Shown here: in pieces, positions 28,210-38,842 of the stretch
Numbering within the stretch: position 1 is the stretch's first letter
Layout: each line of letters begins with the position of its first letter
From: Psychrobacter piscatorii
Lineage (GTDB): Bacteria; Pseudomonadota; Gammaproteobacteria; Pseudomonadales; Moraxellaceae
Direction: 5' to 3'
Assembly: GCF_001444505.1 (NCBI RefSeq)
Contig: NZ_LNDJ01000055.1
Coordinates: 1-49,352, forward strand
DNA: 49,352 bases
Position numbers and translations under genes: made by a program
The notes under the pieces: generated by a model
Database searches by the model: none
What the model was told of the DNA's origin: nothing
Seen by the model: the letters and a program-made list of their open reading frames with translations, nothing else

Positions 28210-29135
28210 TTACCCATCCCTTTTTGCAAAAATATTCGCAACCAGCGCACCACTAAAGTTATGCCACACGCTAAATATTGCACTAGGTAAGGCCGCGACA
28301 GGATTAAAATAAGTCGCGGCAAGGGCAGCGCCCAGACCAGAGTTTTGCATGCCCACTTCCACCATGATGGCGCGGCGCTGTTTCTCCGTAAATCCAGACA
28401 AGCGCGCGATCAAATAGCCCAAGGTATATCCCAGCATATTGTGCAAGGCAACCACGATAAAGACGATAGCACCGCTATCTAAGATGGTCGCTTTAGACAC
28501 GGCAACCACCGCTGCGATGATAATAGAGATACCCAATACCGACACCATCGGCAACACCTCGGTGACGAATGCGATCTTGTTACCCAAAAACTTATGAAAG
28601 ATAACACCCAATAAGATAGGTAAGATGACAATTTTGGTAATGGTTATCATCATACTGGCCAAATCAATATCGATTAGCTGTCCGGCAAACACGTTTAACA
28701 GGATAGGCGTCAAAAAAGGTGCAAGTAGGGTAGAGATAGACGTAATCGCGACACTTAGCACGACATCGCCTTTAGCCAAAAATGTAATTACGTTACTAGA
28801 CGTACCGCCAGGGCAGCAACCTACCAAGATGACACCGACCGCGATTAAAGGATCAAGGTTAAAGATGACCGTCAGTAAATAGGCAATCAACGGCATGAGC
28901 GTGAACTGTGCAACAGTCCGACCAGTACAGGCTTGGGGCGTTTGACAATCTCTAAGAAATCTTCTGTTTTGAGCGTCATACCCATACCAAACATAATAAT
29001 GCCAAGAATTGGGACAATCAAAAATGCCAACGAGGCAAAAAATGTAGGAAACACAAACCCTAAAATAGCACTGACCAATGCCCAGATTGCAAACGTTTTG
29101 CCAATCCAACTAGAGAGTAATGCAATCTGATTCAT
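28210..29135 (-). pseudogene. Bile acid:sodium symporter-family transporter, frameshifted
   Basis: A membrane transporter of the bile acid:sodium symporter (BASS) family, split between two frames. The first 75 or so residues (WIGKTFAIWALVSAILGF to KRPKPVLVGLL) run in one frame. From about 28915 the protein continues in another frame as AQFTLMPLIAYLL through VGCCPGGTSSNVITFLAKGD, VEVGMQNSGLGAALA and the end at 28210. Inserting a single base near 28911-28918 would restore an uninterrupted protein of about 308 residues with all conserved motifs. Everything else is intact, so this is either a recent inactivating deletion or a sequencing error. I start at ATG 29135; a GTG at 29147 is an alternative. 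Confidence 0.85.
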
Positions 29136-29344
29136 AGCCTGTCTCACAACGATAAAAGGGATAAAATAGACAATAATTTAACATGGTTATTGGCAGCGAA
29201 TGATAAAAGTATTTTGTGATACGTGCAGCGATAAGTTTGCTGAGAGCAGACAGAAGAGGACACAATAAAAAGGCTTAATCATGTTAAATGAATAAGCCAA
29301 AAAATAGCGATAAATGATCTAGGCGTTAACTGAGTTGTATGTTC

Positions 29345-32300
29345 TTACAAATTCGGATTTAACCACTTCTCAGCCGTCTTTATATCCCAGTCTTTCCGCT
29401 TGGCATAATCCTCTAACTGATCTCGGCCGATCTTACCGACATTGAAGTACTCACTATCAGGATGCGAATAATAAAAGCCGCTGACCGATGACGCAGGCCA
29501 CATTGCATAGCTCTCAGTTAGCGTCGTGCCGATAGCGTCCACTGTACCCAGCCAATCAAACAATTTGCCTTTTTCGGTATGCTCAGGGCAAGCCGGATAG
29601 CCAGGCGCTGGGCGGATGCCAACGTATTTTTCTTTAATCAGCTCATCATTGGTGAGGGTCTCATCAGCCTGATAGCCCCAGTAGTCTTTACGGATGCGCT
29701 CATGCAAATGCTCGGCAAAGGCTTCGGCGAGGCGATCAGACAGCGCTTGTACCATGATGGCATTATAATCATCGCCTGCCGCTTTGTACTGCTCAGCGAG
29801 GTCTTCAGTACCGACGATCGACACCGTAAAGCCGCCTAGATAATCAGTGTGCGTGTCCGATGGCGAGATAAAGTCCGCCAAGCTCAGGTTTGGCTTACCG
29901 CTGGCTTTGTCGCTTTGCTGACGTAAATGCTCGAACTGATAGGTCGGTTTGCCGCCATTTTGTGGGTCATTGCCATATACAGTCACGGTATCTACGCCAG
30001 TACGGCGAGCGGGCATGAGTTTAAACACGCCTTTTGCCACGATTGATTTTTCCTTAATCATCTTATTTAGCAGCTCTTGGGCATTTTCAAACAGATCACG
30101 CGCCGCTTCACCAACGACGTCATCTTGCAAGATTTTCGGGTATTTGCCCGTCAAACCCCAAGAGATAAAGAACGGTGTCCAGTCAATGTATGGCAACAGA
30201 TTAGTAATTGAATAGTCATCCAATATCACTTGTCCTAACTTGTTTGGCACTGGTGGCACGTAGTTTTCCCAATCATACTGAAAGCCAATTTTGACCGATT
30301 CAGCATAGGTGACTTTGGCGGCTTTTGGTTGACGCTTCGCCAGACGTTCGCGGACTTTGACATACTCTTCGCGGGTTTCATCAATTAGAGCAGTACGGTG
30401 CTCTTTGGATAGCAGCTTGGTTACCACGCCGACTGAGCGCGAGGCATCAGAGACATAGATGACTGCATCGTTTTGATACTGCGGTTCGACCTTGACGGCC
30501 GTATGGGCTTTTGACGTGGTTGCACCGCCGATCATCAAGGGTAGGGTCATACCGCGCTCTTGCATTTGCTTGGCAACATAGACCATCTCATCGAGACTTG
30601 GGGTAATCAGCCCTGACAGACCGATGATATCGACTTTCTCTCTGATAGCGGTATCGAGAATCGTCTCGCATGGCACCATCACGCCCAGATCGACAATATC
30701 GTAGCCGTTACAGCCAAGTACCACGCTGACGATGTTTTTGCCGATATCATGCACATCGCCTTTGACGGTTGCCATCAGGACTTTACCTTTGACTTCGCCT
30801 TCGACTTTTTCCGCTTCGATGTACGGGTTTAGCCACGCGACGGACTGCTTCATGACACGAGCAGATTTTACGACTTGCGGTAGGAACATCTTACCCGCAC
30901 CGAATAGATCACCGACGATATTCATACCGTCCATGAGTGGTCCTTCGATAACTTCTAGCGGTTTGGGGTATTTCTCCCACGCTTCTTTTGTATCTTCTTC
31001 GATAAAGGTTGTCACCCCTTTGACGAGGGCGTGGGCGATACGCTCTTCTACCGTACCTTCACGCCAGCTCATATCGACGGTGCTGTCTTTTTTCTTGCCG
31101 CCATCTTGGTAGTTTTCAGCGACCGTCATCAGACGCTCAGTCGCATCCTGACCAGTTTCGCCTTGATTGCGGTTGAGCATGACATCTTCGATGGCGTCAC
31201 GTGCTTCCTTTGGAATATCATCGTACAGCTCAAGCATGGCTGGATTAACGATACCCATGGTCAGGCCATTTTTGATCGCGTGAAATAGGAACACAGAGTT
31301 GATCGCTTCACGAATCGGATTACCACGGAAACTAAACGACACGTTGGACACACCGCCTGAGACCATCGCGTTCGGTAGGTTGTCCGTGATCCAGCGCGTG
31401 GCATTGATAAAGTCCGCGCCGTAGTTGTTGTGCTCGATGATACCCGTGGCGACCGCAAAGATATTGGGGTCGAAAATAATGTCCTCGCTAGGGAAGCCCA
31501 CTTCGTTGACCAATACATCGTAGCTGCGTTTAGATATCTCGATTTTGCGCTCGTAAGTGTCAGCCTGTCCGTCTTCATCGAATGCCATGACGATAATGGC
31601 AGCGCCGTAGCGCATACATAATTTGGCGCGCTCAACGAACTCAGCATGACCTTCTTTTAATGAGATAGAGTTGACGACAGATTTACCTTGCGTACGCTTG
31701 AGGCCTTCTTCGATGATGTCCCATTTAGACGAGTCAATCATGAGGGGCACACGGCTGATATCTGGCTCGCCTGAGACGAGGTTGACGAAGTGGATCATCG
31801 CCTGCTTGGAGTCGAGCATGCCTTCGTCCATATTGATATCGACGATCTGCGCACCGCCCTCGACTTGATCGCGCGCGACATCGAGCGCCTCGGTATAGGC
31901 TTCGGTCTTGATCAAACGGAGGAATTTTTTGGAGCCTGTGACGTTGGTACGCTCACCGACATTGACAAACAAACTATCCGCATTGATGGTGAAAGGCTCT
32001 AGCCCTGACAAGCGGCAGGCAGGTGCAATCTCTGGAATCACGCGTGGTGCATAGTTTTCCACCATTTTAGCGATTTGACGGATATGCTCAGGCGTTGTAC
32101 CACAGCAGCCACCAACGATGTTTAAGATTCCCGCTTTGGCAAAGCCTTCTAGCAGCGCAGCCGTTTCTTCAGCGGTTTCGTCATATTCACCAAACTCATT
32201 GGGCAGACCCGCGTTTGGATGCGCAGAGACATAGGTATCAGCAATGTTCGATAGCGTTTGAATATGCGGACGCAGCGCATCAGCACCAAGCGCACAGTTA

Positions 32301-33148
32301 AAGCCAACGGATAATGGCTTGGCATGGCGGATCGAATTATAGAACGCCTCTGCCGTTTGACCAGATAGTGTACGACCTGAGGCATCAGTAATCGTACCCG
32401 AAATCATAATAGGCAGCTCAAAGCCGATATCTTCGAACACACCCGTGATGGCAAATATCGCTGCCTTGGCATTGAGCGTATCAAAGATCGTCTCAATCAA
32501 AATAAGATCGACGCCGCCTTCTATCAAGCACAAGGTTGCTTCACGGTAGTTTAGGACTAACTCATCAAAGGTAATGTTACGAAAGGCAGGGTCATTGACA
32601 TCAGGTGATATCGAGCACGTGCGTGAGGTTGGCCCCACCACACCGGCGACAAAGCGCGGTTTCTCAGGCGTTTTGGCGGTAAACTCATCGGCAGCTTCGC
32701 GCGCAATTTTGGCTGCTGTTTTATTGAGCTCAGGCACCAAGTACTGCATGTCATAGTCAGCCATCGACAGACGCGTACCATTAAAAGTGTTGGTCTCAAT
32801 AATGTCCGCACCAGCTAACAGATGATCGTGATGAATGTCTTTAATCATGTGCGGCTGTGTCAGTACTAGCAAATCATTATTGCCGCGCACATCTTGGTCG
32901 ATATCGGCAAAACGCTCACCACGATAATCTGACTCTTCTAGTTTATAGGTCTGAATCTGCGTACCCATTGCACCGTCCAACATCAAGATGCGTGAAGCCA
33001 TCTGCTCAGTGATACGGGCGCGCGCGGTGAGCTGCTGTTCCTTATAAGGAAAGACAGCAGGCGGCGTCAAAATAAAGTCATCAGCAGATGATGAGCTAGA
33101 GAGGGTATCAGATTGAGAAGAGGTCGGTGAGGTCATCGTTTGAGTCAT
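29345..33148 (-). CDS. metH: Cobalamin-dependent methionine synthase
   Basis: Transfers the methyl group of 5-methyltetrahydrofolate to homocysteine through methylcobalamin. The 1267-residue protein shows all four modules. The homocysteine domain has its zinc cysteines (FNCALGADA, then GGCCGT with Cys348 and Cys349). Next comes the pterin-binding folate domain ([12 protein letters not shown]). The cobalamin domain carries DVHDIGKN, where His800 ligates cobalt. The C-terminal domain, which binds AdoMet for reactivation, has the motif [12 protein letters not shown]. An N-terminal Ser/Thr-rich stretch of about 35 residues precedes the conserved part. I saw no cobalamin riboswitch upstream. Confidence 0.97.
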   Translation of the reverse strand: MTQTMTSPTSSQSDTLSSSSSADDFILTPPAVFPYKEQQLTARARITEQMASRILMLDGAMGTQIQTYKLEESDYRGERFADIDQDVRGNNDLLVLTQPHMIKDIHHDHLLAGADIIETNTFNGTRLSMADYDMQYLVPELNKTAAKIAREAADEFTAKTPEKPRFVAGVVGPTSRTCSISPDVNDPAFRNITFDELVLNYREATLCLIEGGVDLILIETIFDTLNAKAAIFAITGVFEDIGFELPIMISGTITDASGRTLSGQTAEAFYNSIRHAKPLSVGFNCALGADALRPHIQTLSNIADTYVSAHPNAGLPNEFGEYDETAEETAALLEGFAKAGILNIVGGCCGTTPEHIRQIAKMVENYAPRVIPEIAPACRLSGLEPFTINADSLFVNVGERTNVTGSKKFLRLIKTEAYTEALDVARDQVEGGAQIVDINMDEGMLDSKQAMIHFVNLVSGEPDISRVPLMIDSSKWDIIEEGLKRTQGKSVVNSISLKEGHAEFVERAKLCMRYGAAIIVMAFDEDGQADTYERKIEISKRSYDVLVNEVGFPSEDIIFDPNIFAVATGIIEHNNYGADFINATRWITDNLPNAMVSGGVSNVSFSFRGNPIREAINSVFLFHAIKNGLTMGIVNPAMLELYDDIPKEARDAIEDVMLNRNQGETGQDATERLMTVAENYQDGGKKKDSTVDMSWREGTVEERIAHALVKGVTTFIEEDTKEAWEKYPKPLEVIEGPLMDGMNIVGDLFGAGKMFLPQVVKSARVMKQSVAWLNPYIEAEKVEGEVKGKVLMATVKGDVHDIGKNIVSVVLGCNGYDIVDLGVMVPCETILDTAIREKVDIIGLSGLITPSLDEMVYVAKQMQERGMTLPLMIGGATTSKAHTAVKVEPQYQNDAVIYVSDASRSVGVVTKLLSKEHRTALIDETREEYVKVRERLAKRQPKAAKVTYAESVKIGFQYDWENYVPPVPNKLGQVILDDYSITNLLPYIDWTPFFISWGLTGKYPKILQDDVVGEAARDLFENAQELLNKMIKEKSIVAKGVFKLMPARRTGVDTVTVYGNDPQNGGKPTYQFEHLRQQSDKASGKPNLSLADFISPSDTHTDYLGGFTVSIVGTEDLAEQYKAAGDDYNAIMVQALSDRLAEAFAEHLHERIRKDYWGYQADETLTNDELIKEKYVGIRPAPGYPACPEHTEKGKLFDWLGTVDAIGTTLTESYAMWPASSVSGFYYSHPDSEYFNVGKIGRDQLEDYAKRKDWDIKTAEKWLNPNL

Positions 33149-33718
33149 AGGTGCGCTGCTTATATCGTCAATATTATAAAAGGAAGGAATAACAAACCAA
33201 TAGAGTACAAAGTCTTATAAAGGAAATCATCAAATTTGAATTATTCTAGCATGAAAAATATAGCACATATGGATACTGTTCATTCTACTTTTACCATAGA
33301 CAAGCAGATACCTATTCATTGAACTGCTGAGCATAGCATTAAATTCTGTTTCGTAAAGAATATGTGCATAAATGAATATCATTTCGTTTATGGGTTACAT
33401 AAAGCTTTGCTTATGCAAATGAAAGTCAACGCTTATGTTTAAAAGTACGACAGAGTTTACACCGGTACTACAAAAAGTTGCGTAAAGGCAGGTTGATAAA
33501 GCAGTCTTACATGTTAATTTTATTTCAGAAGAATTAGGTCTTTGTAAGTTTTTCTTATAAATCACTTATGGGCAAAAATTTATTATTGTTCTGTTGGTCT
33601 ATCTAGATTTTGCTTATCAAGAAATAAGCGTTTGAATAGCACGAGCAACTGATATCAGAAGACAATATAACCTGTAAGACAATAAGCGAATACATACTCA
33701 ATCATTAAGGATAATGTT
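33149..33718. other. Divergent intergenic region metH/fasciclin
   Basis: About 570 AT-rich bases between divergent genes. I searched by eye for B12-box-like sequence on the metH side and for small reading frames with ribosome binding sites and found neither. AAGGATAATGTT before the fasciclin ATG at 33719 is its ribosome binding site. Confidence 0.5.
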
Positions 33719-34273
33719 ATGAAACTGACTAAAATTGCTACTATCGGCACGCTAGCTATCTCTATCGCTGGCTTAAGCGCTTGTAACAATATGATGCCAG
33801 CAAAAAGCGCAGACATGAAGCCGCCAATGCATAGCCAAACTATGGCAAAAATGAACGTGGTACAAGTTGCTCAAAGTAATTCTGATTTTTCAGTCTTAGT
33901 AGAAGCGGTACAAGCAGCAGGTCTAGCAGGTATGCTCGCTGATCCTAACGCTCACTACACCATATTTGCCCCAACCAATGAGGCGTTTATGCAGGCAATG
34001 AAAGAGACTGGCATGACCAAAGCGCAATTGTTTGCAAACAAGCCACTGTTGACCAAAGTTTTAGGCTATCACGTAGTTAGTGGCGACATTGCCATGTATG
34101 CCAAAGATGTCAAACCTGGCAATGTCATGACCGCAAGCAAAGACACGCTAATGGTGACGAATCAAGGTAAGTTGATGGACGAAAACGGCCGCACTGCCAA
34201 TATCGTAAAAACAGATATCCCAGCGACCAATGGCGTTGTCCATGTCATCGATAGAGTGCTACTACCTAAATAA
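33719..34273 (+). CDS. Fasciclin-domain lipoprotein
   Basis: Secreted lipoprotein of 184 residues. The signal peptide ends in LSAC (Cys22), followed by a Met-rich linker and a single fasciclin (FAS1) domain: VVQVAQSNSDFSVLVEAVQA, YTIFAPTNEAF, the central GYHVVSGDI (H-box-like YHVV) and the closing TNGVVHVIDRVLLPK. FAS1 domains mediate adhesion or small-molecule binding at the cell surface. A closely related paralogue lies 430 bases downstream, with a fragment of a third copy between them. The AAGGA ribosome binding site is good. Confidence 0.93.
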   Translation: MKLTKIATIGTLAISIAGLSACNNMMPAKSADMKPPMHSQTMAKMNVVQVAQSNSDFSVLVEAVQAAGLAGMLADPNAHYTIFAPTNEAFMQAMKETGMTKAQLFANKPLLTKVLGYHVVSGDIAMYAKDVKPGNVMTASKDTLMVTNQGKLMDENGRTANIVKTDIPATNGVVHVIDRVLLPK

Positions 34274-34318
34274 GCTTCATTAAAAAATAATTATTTTTTG
34301 TATTATGAAGATTTAGTG

Positions 34319-34363
34319 AGCAGCCATTATTTGATGAATTTTTCATTAGATAACGGCTGTTTT
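34319..34363 (+). terminator. Probable terminator of the first fasciclin gene
   Basis: CAGCCATTAT pairs with ATAACGGCTG (one mismatch) across a 19-base loop and is followed by TTTT. It lies about 50 bases after the stop codon. Confidence 0.55.
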
Positions 34364-34417
34364 AGTATTTAATTGGCATGATTTAGATATAAATAACGCC
34401 TATTTTAATGAGTGAGC

Positions 34418-34513
34418 ATGACCAATAAGCGCGATCCTTCATATATCGCAATAACCGATATACAAGTGAACAATGGTATATACGTGACTGATACAGTGCT
34501 ACTACTTAAGTAA
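34418..34513 (+). pseudogene. Remnant of a fasciclin domain C-terminus
   Basis: A frame from an ATG at 34418 to TAA at 34513 encodes about 31 residues ending in AITDIQVNNGIYVTDTVLLL plus K. This matches, residue for residue in spacing, the ends of the two flanking fasciclin proteins (KTDIPATNGVVHVIDRVLLPK and GTDIMASNGVIHTIDTVLMPE). The rest of the domain is missing and there is no ribosome binding site. It is best read as the decayed tail of a third tandem copy. Confidence 0.65.
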
Positions 34514-34702
34514 GTATCAATTAAAAATTAAACATTTAGAATTGAAACTATTGATATAGCGAATATCAGTTTATTTACAGTAAATTGTCTATAGCTAAAA
34601 AATGTCAATTATTGATATACGTATTAGCGTCAGCTATTCATGTAGTAAAGACAGTTATTCGCTAGACAAGCCAGACATCCAATTATTAAAAAGGAATGAC
34701 CC

Positions 34703-35323
34703 ATGTTAAAGAAGAATTTATTATCGATCGCAGTAGTAACAGCAGCGATGTCATTAGCAGCATGTAACGATACTGAAACCGTTGCAGATCCAGCTGAGCC
34801 TGAAGTTACCACTGAAGAAGTGGTGGTTGAGCCAGTAGCAGAGACCGAAGCCGATCCAATGGTTGAAGCCGAGCCAATGGCAGACGACATGAATATGGAA
34901 GCGACACAAACCATCGCAGAAATCGCTACAAATAACGACAATCTCACTATTCTGACAGCGGCACTAAAATCAGCGGGTCTTGACACCATGTTGATGGAAG
35001 ACACCAAATACACTGTATTTGCGCCAACTGATGATGCATTTGCCCCTGTATTAGAAAAATTAGGCGTGACCAAAGACGAGCTATTGGCTAATAAAGACTT
35101 ATTAAAAACCGTATTGCCTTATCACGTTGTTCCAATGGAAGTGAAAGCAGCTGACATCCCTTATGGTACCGATATCAAAACGGCGAACGGCAAAACCATC
35201 TCAATCAGCGATGCCAATGTAATCACTGATGCGACTGGTAACACAGCCAACATCACAGGTACTGATATCATGGCAAGTAACGGCGTGATTCATACAATCG
35301 ACACAGTATTGATGCCTGAGTAA
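34703..35323 (+). CDS. Fasciclin-domain lipoprotein with acidic linker
   Basis: Second fasciclin lipoprotein, 206 residues. The signal ends in LAAC (Cys21). A 45-residue, very acidic Glu/Val/Pro/Thr-rich linker (about 22-70) separates the lipid anchor from the FAS1 domain, which carries YTVFAPTDDAF, PYHVVPMEVK and SNGVIHTIDTVLMPE. The long charged spacer would hold the domain away from the membrane. AAAGGAATGACCC precedes the ATG. It is followed by a good intrinsic terminator, so it appears monocistronic. Confidence 0.93.
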   Translation: MLKKNLLSIAVVTAAMSLAACNDTETVADPAEPEVTTEEVVVEPVAETEADPMVEAEPMADDMNMEATQTIAEIATNNDNLTILTAALKSAGLDTMLMEDTKYTVFAPTDDAFAPVLEKLGVTKDELLANKDLLKTVLPYHVVPMEVKAADIPYGTDIKTANGKTISISDANVITDATGNTANITGTDIMASNGVIHTIDTVLMPE

Positions 35324-35367
35324 GATTAATATTTAGTTAAGTCACTCTGAGACTTAACAAGAGTAAA

Positions 35368-35397
35368 AGAGCCTAGCTATAATGCTGGGCTTTTTTG
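35368..35397 (+). terminator. Rho-independent terminator of the second fasciclin gene
   Basis: AGCCTAGC and GCTGGGCT pair around TATAAT, followed by six T residues, about 45 bases after the stop codon. Confidence 0.8.
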
Positions 35398-35458
35398 TGT
35401 CTATAAGATGGTGGCGCGTAGCAGCGGTATCTTAAAAATCTGCGTTATTTATTTGCAA

Positions 35459-35491
35459 TAAAAAAGCCCGAGACCATTGCCTCGGGCTTTT
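35459..35491 (-). terminator. Rho-independent terminator of the AGCS symporter gene
   Basis: AAAAGCCCGAG and CTCGGGCTTTT pair perfectly around an 8-base loop. The T-run on the minus strand is at least five residues, about 55 bases after the symporter stop codon; it may serve both strands. Confidence 0.8.
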
Positions 35492-35543
35492 AGGAAGACT
35501 GAATAAGATTGAGCAGTAGCTACGTTAGCGCATATTATCTCTA

Positions 35544-37082
35544 TTACTTACGTAGTGGGTCTACATTCGTTCTTTTTTGGTCTGCTAGATGACGCTCTTC
35601 CCAATAAGGTGCGTTTTTGATACCGAATTTTGCAGGATCAAAACTGTAACGTGCCACACCAGCTTTACGTTGTGCTTCGTAGTCTTTAAGCATGGTAAGC
35701 GTTGGACGAGCCACGATAAAGATAACAAGGATACCAACAATGTTGAGCCAAGCCATAAGACCAACACCGATATCGCCGATGGCCCAGATATAACCAGCTG
35801 AGTTAAGACCACCATAAGCAACCATCGCCATGATCAATACTTTAACGAGGAATAGACCAGTTTTGTTTGCGTTACGACCAAGGAAGCGTGTCAAGTAAGC
35901 GACGTTTACTTCAGCGATGTAGTAATACGCTAGGATAGTTGTAAAGGCAAAGAAGAATACAGCAATTGCGATAAACGCGTTACCAAATGTACCGTATACC
36001 GATTCCATTGCCATCTGCGTAAACGCAGGCGCATTGATTTCAGTCGTAGCGGCAACGTTCTGAACGATGAACTGACCATCTGGTAGTGTACCTTGGATGT
36101 TGTACATGCCAGTAGATAAGATCATGAATGCAGTCGCAGAACAAACCAACAATGTATCAACATATACTGAGAATGCCTGAACAAGACCTTGCTGTGATGG
36201 ATGCTCAACTTCAGCAGCTGCGGCAGCGTGAGGACCTGTACCCTGACCGGCTTCGTTAGAGTAAATACCACGCTTAACACCCCAACCGATTGCTGCACCA
36301 AAACCTGCTTGTGCAGTGAATGCATCGCCAATGATCATGCCAAATACATCTGGAATCAGGCTGAAGTTGCTGAACATGATGATTAAGGCGAGGACGATGT
36401 AACCAAGTGCCATAAATGGAACGGCAAATTCGGTAAAAGTTGCAATACGCTTAATACCACCAAAGATGATGACACCTAAGATGACTAAGATAATGGCCAA
36501 GCCAACCAAGCGCATAGAGCCAACTTCTAGGCCTGCAACGTTCATGATCGTACCTTCGCCCATTAACTGTGCGAATGCACTGATAACACCGTTGGCCTGT
36601 ACGCCAGGTAAGAACATACCGCATGATAAAATAGAAGCGATGGCGAAGAGGATGCCGTACCATTTTTGACCAAGGGCACGCTCAAAGTAATAAGCAGGGC
36701 CACCGCGATATTCGCCAGTTACCACATCTTTTTCTTTGTAAATCTGTGCAAGAGTAGACTCGACATAGGCAGTAGACGCGCCTAAGAACGCCACGATCCA
36801 CATCCAAAATACAGCACCTGGACCACCGAAGCCGATAGCAGCAGCTACCCCAGCGATGTTACCCATACCCACACGTCCTGCGAGGGAAACGGCTAGTGCC
36901 TGAAATGACGAAATACCATCAGTACTGGACTTACCAGTGAATAGTAGTTTGATCATTTCACCGAATAGACGTACTTGTACGAAGCGCGTCATGATGGAAT
37001 AGAACAGACCAGCGCCCAAGCACAGATAGATCAGTGCTGGGCTCCAGATAATTCCGTTTACTAAGTTAACTAAACCTTCCAT
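35544..37082 (-). CDS. Sodium:alanine symporter family protein (AGCS)
   Basis: Secondary transporter of the alanine-or-glycine:cation symporter family, probably taking up alanine or glycine with sodium. The 512-residue protein has about ten to eleven hydrophobic helices and the family signature GRVGMGNIAGVAAAIGFGGP (about residues 69-88), then EYRGGPAYYFERALG and RGIYSNEAGQGTGPHAAA. The ATG has AGGA eight bases upstream. A long imperfect palindrome about 50-90 bases before the start may be an operator or leader hairpin. The gene stands alone with a strong terminator behind it. Confidence 0.95.
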   Translation of the reverse strand: MEGLVNLVNGIIWSPALIYLCLGAGLFYSIMTRFVQVRLFGEMIKLLFTGKSSTDGISSFQALAVSLAGRVGMGNIAGVAAAIGFGGPGAVFWMWIVAFLGASTAYVESTLAQIYKEKDVVTGEYRGGPAYYFERALGQKWYGILFAIASILSCGMFLPGVQANGVISAFAQLMGEGTIMNVAGLEVGSMRLVGLAIILVILGVIIFGGIKRIATFTEFAVPFMALGYIVLALIIMFSNFSLIPDVFGMIIGDAFTAQAGFGAAIGWGVKRGIYSNEAGQGTGPHAAAAAEVEHPSQQGLVQAFSVYVDTLLVCSATAFMILSTGMYNIQGTLPDGQFIVQNVAATTEINAPAFTQMAMESVYGTFGNAFIAIAVFFFAFTTILAYYYIAEVNVAYLTRFLGRNANKTGLFLVKVLIMAMVAYGGLNSAGYIWAIGDIGVGLMAWLNIVGILVIFIVARPTLTMLKDYEAQRKAGVARYSFDPAKFGIKNAPYWEERHLADQKRTNVDPLRK

Positions 37083-38098
37083 ATGTATATTCCTAGTACT
37101 GTCTCAAGGTGGCTCTGTATGCTAGGAGTAAATTAACTGGTTAACTTACTTATTTAAGTTAAGCAGTTAAATTATCTGCATCGACTCATATCTATATTAG
37201 TTAAGTCTCATACGTGCTTAGCCACCAAGAATGGACTGTAGTTGTCTGTATTTATCCGCTTGGCTTCATCAGTGACACAGACTATTTTTATAGCGCTTGT
37301 CATTGATAGCATTAATATCAGCTGTGTGTTTGATTGTTCTACAGCCTCAACTACTGCGGTGTCCTATCATCACGTTATGAATGAGATGAGTTATAAGTCC
37401 GCGGATAAAACAGGCGGTTATATAATTAAATACTCCTTATGATGAGGGTATTTAATTTGCTATGAGCCGTCCCGATTGGCTACACTGCTGGTATGGCGGA
37501 TTGAATGTATTAGTGGAGTATCTAAGAGTGAGGAACTGTTTTTTATCACAAATATGAATTCTCTAATACGTATCAAACTATAAGTCCACTACCAAATGTA
37601 TTCAAACCGTACGGCTACGTAACTGCAATTTGCCATATTTTTGTACCAATTACTAGAAATTTCTTTGTGTATGGACGGATAAGTTTTATTTTTGGACCAT
37701 CGATTTATGCATCATTAGCCTTAATAAAGAAGCGAATTTATGAGCTGGCAATCCATTTAATAAACTTTAGTCTATCTAAATAGTAATAGCACTACATAAA
37801 GGTATAACCAAAAAAATGACACCCAGTTGTTGCGGTTGTGTTTTGGTAACGGTCAATTGTAAAAGCATCATGATAGCGCCATTATAAGCAGTATATCTTG
37901 TAGCTTATAAGATTGAGCAATATGCATGAGTGGTTTTTCATGTTGTGTCTGTAGATATAAAAGCTACAAGCACGTGCCTTTATACAAAATATAGAACGCA
38001 TATGACCGTTAGATGATTGTGAAGGCATAAGCGCAAAAAAATTATTAAAAAACGTGTTACCAGATATTTGTTATTTATCATTATTAGGAGAAACAACG
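37083..38098. other. Long intergenic region AGCS symporter/lemA
   Basis: About 1 kb between divergent genes without a recognisable gene. It holds the palindrome at 37133-37170 and otherwise AT-rich sequence. A 66-codon plus-strand frame at 37242-37442 has no ribosome binding site and no family resemblance, so I treat it as chance. Confidence 0.5.
37133..37170. promoter_or_regulatory. Imperfect palindrome upstream of the AGCS symporter
   Basis: TTAACTG-G-TTAACTTA on the left pairs with TAAGTTAA-G-CAGTTAA on the right, giving a 15-bp stem with one mismatch around a 6-base centre. It ends about 50 bases upstream of the symporter ATG. It could be a repressor site or, if transcribed, a leader hairpin. 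Confidence 0.45.
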
Positions 38099-38725
38099 AT
38101 GACGCGTAAATCTATTATGAAGCCGATGTTGCTAGCAGCACTATTGACGACGTCTACTGTCGGTCTGAGCGGCTGTGGTTATAACAATCTTCAGGCGCAA
38201 GACGAGCAAGTAACGGCTTCGTGGTCAGAAGTGGTCAACCAATATCAGCGCCGCAGCGATTTGGTACCAAACTTGGTCAAAGTCGTACAGCAGTATGCTG
38301 AACAAGAGCAAGAGGTGTTCACCCAAGTGGCGGAAGCACGTTCACGTGCGGGCGGCATCACGGTGACGCCTGAAGTGCTCAATGACCCAGAAGCAATGGA
38401 GCGTTATGCCGCTGCACAAGATCAGATGACAGGCGCATTATCACGTTTGATGGCCGTGTCTGAGCGTTACCCTGAGCTAAAATCAGATGCACTGTTCCAA
38501 GATCTGCAAGCGCAGCTAGAAGGGACTGAGAATCGCATCATGGTTGCTCGTAACCGCTATATCCAAGAAGTGCAAGGCTACAATACCACCGTGCGCCAGT
38601 TCCCAACCAATATCACCGCAAAAGTATTTGGCATGGATACCAAACCAAACTTTACTGTTGCTAATGAAGATGCCATTTCGACAGCGCCAAGTGTTGATTT
38701 TGGCGATTCTGCAAAAGCAGAGTAG
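38099..38725 (+). CDS. LemA family lipoprotein
   Basis: LemA-family protein of 208 residues. The start at 38099 has AGGAG eight bases upstream and gives a signal peptide ending in LSGC (Cys26), so this LemA is probably a lipoprotein rather than being held by an uncleaved helix. The helical body carries the LemA signatures WSEVVNQYQRRSDLVPNLVK and YNTTVRQFPTNITAKVFGM. LemA proteins have no firm biochemical role but are usually encoded with TPM-domain proteins, exactly as here, where two follow. A start 15 codons upstream would bury the signal peptide. Confidence 0.92.
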   Translation: MTRKSIMKPMLLAALLTTSTVGLSGCGYNNLQAQDEQVTASWSEVVNQYQRRSDLVPNLVKVVQQYAEQEQEVFTQVAEARSRAGGITVTPEVLNDPEAMERYAAAQDQMTGALSRLMAVSERYPELKSDALFQDLQAQLEGTENRIMVARNRYIQEVQGYNTTVRQFPTNITAKVFGMDTKPNFTVANEDAISTAPSVDFGDSAKAE

Positions 38726-38745
38726 GAAGTATTAGAAATATACAA

Positions 38746-38773
38746 AAATAGAGCGGTGTATGCCGCTCTATTT
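38746..38773 (+). terminator. Hairpin between lemA and the first TPM gene
   Basis: AAATAGAGCGG and CCGCTCTATTT pair perfectly around a 6-base loop. The T-run is interrupted (TTTATTT), so it may only attenuate transcription into the TPM genes rather than end it. Confidence 0.6.
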
Positions 38774-38842
38774 ATTTAGCTGATGACTATTAGTTAATGT
38801 CTATTAATTTATAAAGATGTCATTTGAGGTGGTAGAGATTAG

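Noticed and set aside
33149..33718. Cobalamin riboswitch upstream of metH
   Set aside because: I looked for a B12-box (GCCACTG-like) on the metH strand and found none; the region is plain AT-rich sequence.
34630..35073. 147-codon frame antisense to the second fasciclin gene
   Set aside because: Its Ser/Ala/Val-rich translation is the shadow of the Glu/Val/Pro-rich linker on the other strand; no ribosome binding site.
37242..37442. 66-codon frame in the AGCS/lemA gap
   Set aside because: No ribosome binding site, no hydrophobic or domain pattern typical of a real gene, and no support from neighbours.
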